This document shows, piece by piece, positions 37,804 through 41,666 of a DNA stretch of 41,666 nucleotides. The notes beneath the pieces are model-generated. The model did not search any database, was not told where the DNA came from, and was given only the letters and a program-made list of their open reading frames with translations. How positions within the stretch are numbered: the stretch's first letter is position 1; the number at the start of each line of letters is the position of its first letter. The position numbers and the translations under genes were made by a program. The stretch comes from a virus. Location: the IMG/VR virus record IMGVR_UViG_3300017613_001601, positions 1 through 41,666 of that record. One strand, written 5' to 3'.

Positions 37804-38074
37804 TGATCTGTTTGATATTTGCGAGCGAAAACACGGCGGAAATCCAAATTCCGTCGCCGCCAATGAGCGCATAGTTCCATCGAAAGATGCGGTCAGAGCG
37901 AGGGTGCTTGAGGTTGTCCGGCTCCACTCGCAGATAACGCTTGCAGAACTAGCTGAGATGTGGGGCGTTGAAAAGAACACCATTTCCGGCAGGTTCAGCG
38001 AGCTGAAAACCCGTGGACTAATCGAACAGCGAGGCCGCCGCGACGGGTGCGGCATTTGGCGGCTGTGCAGATGA
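37796..38074 (+). CDS. Winged-helix DNA-binding regulator
   Basis: 92 residues from ATG 37796 ([10 protein letters not shown]), chosen over the 37775 start since AAAGGA precedes it. Residues 33-90 ([40 protein letters not shown] and TRGLIEQRG) form a MarR/ArsR-like winged helix. Likely a phage transcription regulator; the TTAGA-type operators may be its sites, but that is a guess. Confidence 0.75.
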   Translation: MSDDLFDICERKHGGNPNSVAANERIVPSKDAVRARVLEVVRLHSQITLAELAEMWGVEKNTISGRFSELKTRGLIEQRGRRDGCGIWRLCR

Positions 38075-38247
38075 GAAAGAATATGACAGATTCAGATTAT
38101 TTACAGGATGCGCTAGACGCTCAGGACAAGGAATTGCGACGAGAAAAAACAGCTCGCTTGAGAAAAAGATTTCGAAACAGAAATAAATTTCTACCAAAAC
38201 TAAAACGGGCAATTAGAAATTTCCACCTAAACCGAGGCATAGATTAA
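38071..38247 (+). CDS. Small basic protein (58 aa)
   Basis: 58 residues, [20 protein letters not shown] then a basic end (RKRFRNRNKFLPKLKRAIRN), ATGA-coupled to the regulator. Probably binds nucleic acid. Not obviously in a cassette. Confidence 0.6.
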   Translation: MRKNMTDSDYLQDALDAQDKELRREKTARLRKRFRNRNKFLPKLKRAIRNFHLNRGID

Positions 38248-38265
38248 AAAACAAGGAGAAATAAC

Positions 38266-38442
38266 ATGAGTGATAACCGGACATTTGAAAGCGAGATTGA
38301 CCAAATAAGAAGGACGATAACAAATCCCAATATGTCTCCGGAAGACGAAACGGAAACATTAAGGCTTATTCTGAAAATTATTTTCCATCAGGGGGGCATT
38401 GAGGCCATGAACCAGTGTAGAAAGGAAATGAAGGAAATATAA
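38266..38442 (+). CDS. Small helical protein (58 aa)
   Basis: 58 residues: MSDNRTFESEIDQIRRTITN with a second helix (DETETLRLILKIIFHQ). ACAAGGAG before the ATG. Helical-dimer-like; no family recognised. Confidence 0.6.
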   Translation: MSDNRTFESEIDQIRRTITNPNMSPEDETETLRLILKIIFHQGGIEAMNQCRKEMKEI

Positions 38443-38443
38443 T

Positions 38444-38608
38444 ATGAAAACCACTACCCAAGATGGCCACACTCTTCCGATACCGCTTGAACACTTCGGA
38501 AGTCCGGCAGAAAAAAGTGAATTGCAAAAATCCGTGGGCGCTTTATTGAAACGCAAGAACTGGTTTCGCGGCGAAGCTCACCAGCCAACAGGAAAACCCA
38601 AACCTTAG
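38444..38608 (+). CDS. Small polar protein (54 aa)
   Basis: 54 residues: MKTTTQDGHTLPIPLEHFGS then a Lys-rich stretch and a proline-rich end (HQPTGKPKP). Preceded by GAAGGAAATAT. Stop overlaps nothing and a promoter follows at once. Unknown. Confidence 0.6.
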   Translation: MKTTTQDGHTLPIPLEHFGSPAEKSELQKSVGALLKRKNWFRGEAHQPTGKPKP

Positions 38609-38610
38609 CC

Positions 38611-38639
38611 TTGCACTTATAAGGGTATAGGTGTAGAGT
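38611..38639 (+). promoter_or_regulatory. Promoter before the nuclease operon
   Basis: TTGCAC (38611-38616), 17-base spacer and TAGAGT (38634-38639). The -10 matches the early promoters exactly. Drives the YopX-like, 39063 and nuclease genes. Confidence 0.55.
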
Positions 38640-38673
38640 GCCGTTCAGTTAAACGAAAGAAGGAGAAATCGAA

Positions 38674-39066
38674 ATGATGCGCACAATAATTTTTCGCGGA
38701 AAACGGATTTACAGAGATAACGGAACCGATTTTGTTTATGGGTTCTATGTTTACAATAAAATTCTGAAACAACACCGGATAAACACACCATCGGGTGGGT
38801 CTGCGGAAGTCTCCCCCGCCACAGTCGGGCAGTTTACGGGGCTTCTTGATAAGGAAGGCAAGGACATTTACGAAGGGGATATTGTCGAATATGATTCGGC
38901 AAAAAATGAGTATGGCGGCAAATTATTTGTCAACATGGTTTGCTGGGATTATGCGCGAAGCCAATGGGCCCTATCACCTTATTCCCGCCCTTATTATCTT
39001 GGCGAGGAAATGAGAGTCATCGGCAACGTAACAGATCACTCCGAACTGTTGGAGAAATCGAAATGA
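38674..39066 (+). CDS. YopX-family protein
   Basis: 130 residues. IIFRGKRIYRDNGTDFVYGF at 4-23, then VSPATVGQFTGLLDKEGKDI at 46-65 and YEGDIVEYD are textbook YopX (PF09643) motifs. Known only as a widespread phage family of unclear function. AAGGAG upstream. Stop overlaps the next start (ATGA). Confidence 0.85.
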   Translation: MMRTIIFRGKRIYRDNGTDFVYGFYVYNKILKQHRINTPSGGSAEVSPATVGQFTGLLDKEGKDIYEGDIVEYDSAKNEYGGKLFVNMVCWDYARSQWALSPYSRPYYLGEEMRVIGNVTDHSELLEKSK

Positions 39067-39404
39067 AACTAATTCCATCACTTAATGACACCGGCGAATG
39101 CTACACGTTTAGAGATGCGGACAATGGAAACTTTATTGTTGGGCATGAAAGCCGTCATGACGCGCTTGGCTTGGCTCGGCACATTCTCCTGCTGGATCAA
39201 GATCGAAACTCGTCAGAAAAACTGGCAACTGCAGAAAAGAATTTTGCACTTACAGCAAATACTTTTGCTGACAGAATCCTTAACGGGGAAAGCGCGGAAG
39301 ACCTAAAAAAGGAACTCACAGAGAGGACGTTCCAGCTTACGGAAATAATTATAAACGGACAGGAAGCCGGGCTTGATGAATATCGGGCTAAAAGGAGTGA
39401 CTGA
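39063..39404 (+). CDS. Helical protein upstream of the nuclease (113 aa)
   Basis: Start at 39063 (MKLIPSLNDTGECYTFRDAD), ATGA-coupled to YopX. 113 residues with a helical middle (SSEKLATAEKNFALTANTFA) and acidic stretches; stop touches the nuclease start. Perhaps its partner or inhibitor; unknown. Confidence 0.6.
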   Translation: MKLIPSLNDTGECYTFRDADNGNFIVGHESRHDALGLARHILLLDQDRNSSEKLATAEKNFALTANTFADRILNGESAEDLKKELTERTFQLTEIIINGQEAGLDEYRAKRSD

Positions 39405-40456
39405 TGCAAGTAAACTTAACGGGAATCCAAGCGGAAGCAAAAAAGAACTTTGAGACATTTCAAACCCTTCGACCTGTAGGAGCGGTAACCCTTGTCCACG
39501 ACAAAGAAAACGAATACGACTCTTTTTGCATTCAGGTTTTTTACGGGGATATTTGCCTGGGCTATATCCCCGCCCTTAAAAAAGGGGGGGAATACATTGG
39601 AAGCGAACTCCAGAAACACATCATTGATAACAATATCACGACCGCTTTAATTAACTCATACCAGTATTTGGACGAAAAATTCACACGAGGCAAAGGCGAT
39701 TTTGAATATGTTGATGAACACCTAGGGTGGAACGATCAACACAAAGGCCACCTTCAATCTGTTACCCTTGAAATTGACATTCCTGAAAATGATTCCGGCA
39801 GGGCCATTGGCGGAAAATATCTAAGAGTCACCACTTTCATTTCCTACTTTGCCCCCTATGGAGGGAGTGACGGACTAATTAAATGGGCATTTAATCAGGC
39901 AGATACCTATGATGGCTACAGGAAGCGCCTTGACAGGCTATCTGAGGACGGAACGGCTATGCATGCATCCATCGAAGCCTATTTAAACAGAACACGCTCT
40001 GCGGGCGAGCTGGAGGCTCTGCCGGACGGATGGCTTAATTTTGTCAATAAGTACGAAATTGACGTTATCGAGACGGAAAAGCGGTTCTACGACAACACGC
40101 TGGGCGTGACCGGCCAGCCCGACCTGCTTTGTTTTCTCCGAAAGCGTGGTAGTGAGGATGAATTTAAATTAACCGTAGTGGATTGGAAATCCAAAAAGAA
40201 GCCGTCTATGAAAGAACAGCTACAGCTATCCATCTACTCGAAAAATAAAAGCTTTGAAGACCAACCGGTTGAGCAGGCCATAGTTGTTTGTTTCGGTGCA
40301 GAAAATGCACAGGGCTTTACTACGGCAACCTATAAGCGGGATAAAATTGAAGCCACCTATCAGGCAATGATATTGCTTCGGAAGGTCATGGAGGGGTGCG
40401 GTGTGTGGGTTCACGAAAGTAAATACTGGGGAATCCCGCGAAAGGAGATCAAATGA
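39404..40456 (+). CDS. HIRAN plus PD-(D/E)XK nuclease fusion
   Basis: 350 residues. Residues 5-60 fit a HIRAN domain (GAVTLVHDKENEYDS, then GDICLGYIPALK). The C-terminal part is a RecB/Cas4-type nuclease: GTAMH near 183-187, D240 in TGQPDLLCFL, VVDWKSKKKP with D260 and K262, and the QxxxY motif Q274-Y278 (QLSIY). Likely processes DNA ends in recombination or host-genome degradation. The end of the gene doubles as left arm of the next site (40408). Confidence 0.8.
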   Translation: MQVNLTGIQAEAKKNFETFQTLRPVGAVTLVHDKENEYDSFCIQVFYGDICLGYIPALKKGGEYIGSELQKHIIDNNITTALINSYQYLDEKFTRGKGDFEYVDEHLGWNDQHKGHLQSVTLEIDIPENDSGRAIGGKYLRVTTFISYFAPYGGSDGLIKWAFNQADTYDGYRKRLDRLSEDGTAMHASIEAYLNRTRSAGELEALPDGWLNFVNKYEIDVIETEKRFYDNTLGVTGQPDLLCFLRKRGSEDEFKLTVVDWKSKKKPSMKEQLQLSIYSKNKSFEDQPVEQAIVVCFGAENAQGFTTATYKRDKIEATYQAMILLRKVMEGCGVWVHESKYWGIPRKEIK

Positions 40457-40505
40457 AAACAAAACGCTGGCGGGTTCCCTGTATGGTTCAACTTCTGGTT
40501 GGGTT
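40408..40505 (+). repeat. attC-like site W inside the nuclease 3' end
   Basis: Left GGTTCACGAAAGTAAATACT with GGGGAATCCCGCG pairs with the right GCGGGTTCCCTGTATGGTTC over 20 bases. Core GTTGGGTT (40498-40505), complementary to AACCCAAC (40644-40651), 8/8. The left end has TTCACG instead of AACGAC. Confidence 0.75.
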
Positions 40506-40644
40506 GTTTAAGAAAGACACCAATCTGTGCCTTAAATGTAAATACCTTTCAGAGGATGGTATCTGCTACGAACTCTCAAACCGCGTGTGCTGTGCTTGTC
40601 GCCCAGATCACCGGAACAAATGCAAGGACTTCAAAAAGAAGTAA
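40453..40644 (+). CDS. Cys-rich zinc cassette protein (63 aa)
   Basis: 63 residues. MKTKRWRVPCMVQLLVG comes from site W; the specific part CLKCKYLSEDGICYELSNRV then CCACRPDHRNKCKDFKKK has seven cysteines, likely two zinc sites. Unknown function. AAAGGAG upstream. Confidence 0.65.
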   Translation: MKTKRWRVPCMVQLLVGLFKKDTNLCLKCKYLSEDGICYELSNRVCCACRPDHRNKCKDFKKK

Positions 40645-40704
40645 ACCCAACGTTGAGATAACTTGCGAGTGCTTTTCTCGTCAAGTTAATTGACGTGTTA
40701 TGCT
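40644..40704 (+). repeat. attC-like site X, ORF-free and compact
   Basis: 61 bp: AACCCAAC on the left, GTTATGCT on the right (40697-40704). GATAACTTGCGAG pairs with CTCGTCAAGTTAATTG with one bulged base; the loop is about 10 bases. No start codon inside. GTTATGCT is complementary to AGCATAAC (41053-41060), 8/8. Together with K the most typical attC form here. Confidence 0.9.
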
Positions 40705-40726
40705 AAAAACTAAAGGAGAAAACAAG

Positions 40727-41053
40727 ATGAATGTAATAATTAATCCAGGCACAGAAGCAGTTGAACAAGCAACAATTGAAAACGCAACAATAAATATGAA
40801 ACAATTAATTGAAGATTCTGGGCAAACTGGCGTTACTTTTGAACGAATAAAAAAACAAGATGCTGAAGGTAGATTTGCTTTCAGATTAAAAAGTGAGAAG
40901 CACAATTTTACAATCGGTGTTGATATGCCTGGTTGTGATTTAGAAAAAGTTCAAGCAAGTAAACCATTTTATTCGCCAAGATTGTATATTGACGGTTCAA
41001 GTTGGCTTTGGGGATATGCACTTGGATTTATAGATTTTGATAGAGACAAATAA
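40727..41053 (+). CDS. AT-rich cassette protein (108 aa)
   Basis: 108 residues (MNVIINPGTEAVEQATIENA, then KQLIEDSGQTGVTFERIKKQ; C-terminal SSWLWGYALGFIDFDRDK). It has its own AAAGGAG and lies entirely between the cassette ends. Codon use is clearly AT-richer than neighbours (AAA, GAA, ATT, TTT), suggesting recent acquisition from another genome. The C-terminal part resembles small phage- or integron-cassette proteins but no family is recognised. Confidence 0.7.
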   Translation: MNVIINPGTEAVEQATIENATINMKQLIEDSGQTGVTFERIKKQDAEGRFAFRLKSEKHNFTIGVDMPGCDLEKVQASKPFYSPRLYIDGSSWLWGYALGFIDFDRDK

Positions 41054-41143
41054 GCATAACGTTTGAAATGAGTTTCCGAACACATAAACATGGAGAAGAA
41101 AAATGGGCGTTATTGAGGTAAATTCAATTTCCTTGTTCGATTC
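41053..41143 (+). repeat. attC-like site Y
   Basis: Left AGCATAACGTTTGAAATGAG and TTTCCGAAC pairs with the right GGTAAATTCAATTTCCTTG over about 20 bases. Core GTTCGATTC (41135-41143). Its cassette ends in GAATCGAC (41274-41281), complementary except for one lost base. Confidence 0.75.
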
Positions 41144-41288
41144 AGCTCTTTGCTGGTGGCAAAGACGAAGACCTTTAATCTGGACTCAGGAGCAACATCT
41201 TGAACATCCAACGATAAACTGTGTTGATTCAGCAGAGCACAGGCTTGCCGAAAATGTCGCACGAATCGTCAAGGAATCGACTGAATGA
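41103..41288 (+). CDS. Small cassette protein (61 aa)
   Basis: 61 residues. MGVIEVNSISLFDS is partly from site Y; specific part LCWWQRRRPLIWTQEQHLEH and a helical end (EHRLAENVARIVKESTE). ATGGAGAAG upstream of the start. Unknown. Confidence 0.6.
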   Translation: MGVIEVNSISLFDSALCWWQRRRPLIWTQEQHLEHPTINCVDSAEHRLAENVARIVKESTE

Positions 41289-41412
41289 GACTGAAGAAGG
41301 GGAATACTATGGATGATGTAAGATGTACAAAATGTGGATGCCAAATCAAACCGACTTATGAGTGTGCGTGTCGCGCCCCTTCTGATAGTTCTCGATTGAC
41401 TGGTTCTGTTTC
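41274..41412 (+). repeat. attC-like site Z (long spacer)
   Basis: Left GAATCGACTGAATGAGACTG pairs weakly with the right CGATTGACTGGTTC. Core GTTCTGTTTC (41403-41412) is complementary to GAAACAGAAC (41539-41548), 10/10, the longest match in the set. The spacer contains 31 codons of the 41309 gene, as in site M. Confidence 0.7.
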
Positions 41413-41581
41413 TCAACGGTTAATCGAAGCTGAAGACATCCTCTCGGATTTATCGACAGGGTTTTGGGTTTCAACGCTAGACGATGCTGATGTGCCAGTG
41501 AATGTTAAGATGGGACAGCGTGTTTTGAATTACTGGAAGAAACAGAACGTCACGCATGAGCCTTGCGGAAAAAGGCTTTAA
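41309..41581 (+). CDS. Zinc-binding cassette protein (90 aa)
   Basis: Start at 41309 (MDDVRCTKCGCQIK) behind GAAGGGGA. 90 residues. N-terminal CTKCGCQIKPTYECACRAPS holds a zinc ribbon; the cassette part after TGSV is a short helix (QRLIEAEDILSDLSTGFWVS) and strand. The last 11 residues (NVTHEPCGKRL) are encoded within the next site. Function unknown. Confidence 0.65.
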   Translation: MDDVRCTKCGCQIKPTYECACRAPSDSSRLTGSVSQRLIEAEDILSDLSTGFWVSTLDDADVPVNVKMGQRVLNYWKKQNVTHEPCGKRL

Positions 41582-41628
41582 ATTAATCCGGCGCGTTGTC
41601 CGCATAGGTTCTATGCGCTGGTTAGGAG
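41539..41628 (+). repeat. attC-like site AA at the window end
   Basis: Left GAAACAGAACGTCACGCATG and AGCCTTGCGG pairs with right TCCGCATAGGTTCTATGCGC then TGGTTAGG over 20 bases. Core GTTAGGAG (41621-41628). The cassette it opens ends at CTCCTAAC (113-120) at the other window end, 8/8, so the window is circularly continuous. Confidence 0.85.
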
Positions 41629-41636
41629 AAAAGGCT

Positions 41637-41666
41637 ATGGCGAATTCAAGATTATATATTTACGAC
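41637..41666 (+). CDS. 5' part of the cassette gene that crosses the window ends
   Basis: ATG at 41637 behind AGGAG at 41624-41628; 10 codons (MANSRLYIYD) to the window end. The likely continuation is the frame from base 3 of the window (1-119), which needs one extra base at the junction to be in frame. Together about 49 residues, acidic, unknown function. Confidence 0.55.
   Translation, partial: MANSRLYIYD

Noticed and set aside
1-41666. tRNA genes
   Set aside because: No convincing tRNA cloverleaf was noticed by eye; a scan with a tRNA finder would be decisive.

Overview
This 41.7 kb window looks like an essentially complete genome of a podovirus-type tailed phage with a T7-like virion module and a probably Gram-negative host (lipoprotein and Sec signal peptides). 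It reads as two opposed transcription units. The late unit lies on the minus strand (33086 down to 8196): small terminase candidate, small accessory genes, large terminase, GNAT-like protein, Gly/Ala-rich protein, portal, scaffold, major capsid protein, a secreted head-region protein, tail tubular proteins A and B, three internal virion proteins (one a 2036-residue polyvalent fusion), fiber-like exported proteins, a metallophosphoesterase and a small lysis-type cluster. The plus-strand unit starts at a control region near 33.1-33.3 kb, runs to the right end, continues from the left end and stops at 8.2 kb, facing the late unit. It carries DnaC-like loader, DUF6291-like, SSB-like, VRR-NUC, HIRAN-PD-(D/E)XK, YopX-like, winged-helix and cell-wall hydrolase genes among many tiny genes. 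No DNA polymerase, T7-type RNA polymerase, integrase or reverse transcriptase is visible.

The standout feature is that much of the plus-strand unit (35.7-37.1 kb, 40.4-41.67 kb and 0-7.83 kb) is organised as gene cassettes of integron type. About twenty inverted-repeat sites of roughly 50-140 bp separate short ORFs. Each has a left end finishing in AAC and a right end starting in GTT, joined by two long, imperfectly complementary arms. In about twenty cassettes the first 6-10 bases (GTT...) are the reverse complement of that same cassette's last bases (...AAC), which is what integron cassettes that have existed as circles show. Two 96-bp sites are identical and diverge exactly at CTAAC and GTTAG. 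Many sites also carry the ribosome binding site, start codon and N-terminal codons of the downstream ORF, so insertion at the site would swap C-terminal domains behind a constant N-terminal tag; others are ORF-free like ordinary attC sites. With no integrase gene this resembles a CALIN (attC cluster lacking an integrase) inside a phage.

The two window ends belong to one cassette: GTTAGGAG near the right end matches CTCCTAAC at 113-120, so the genome closes into a circle (circularly permuted or terminally redundant), apparently with one base missing at the junction because the spanning ORF is one base out of frame.

Other notable elements are duplicated early promoters (33289 and 34740), a divergent control region with two TTAGA-N5-TCTAA palindromes, a possible attenuator with the three-codon ORF Met-Arg-Arg, a hairpin-rich capsid leader, a terminator between capsid-region and tail genes, and a polyvalent virion protein whose modules are joined by near-identical linkers. 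All calls come from reading the sequence; no database search was run.
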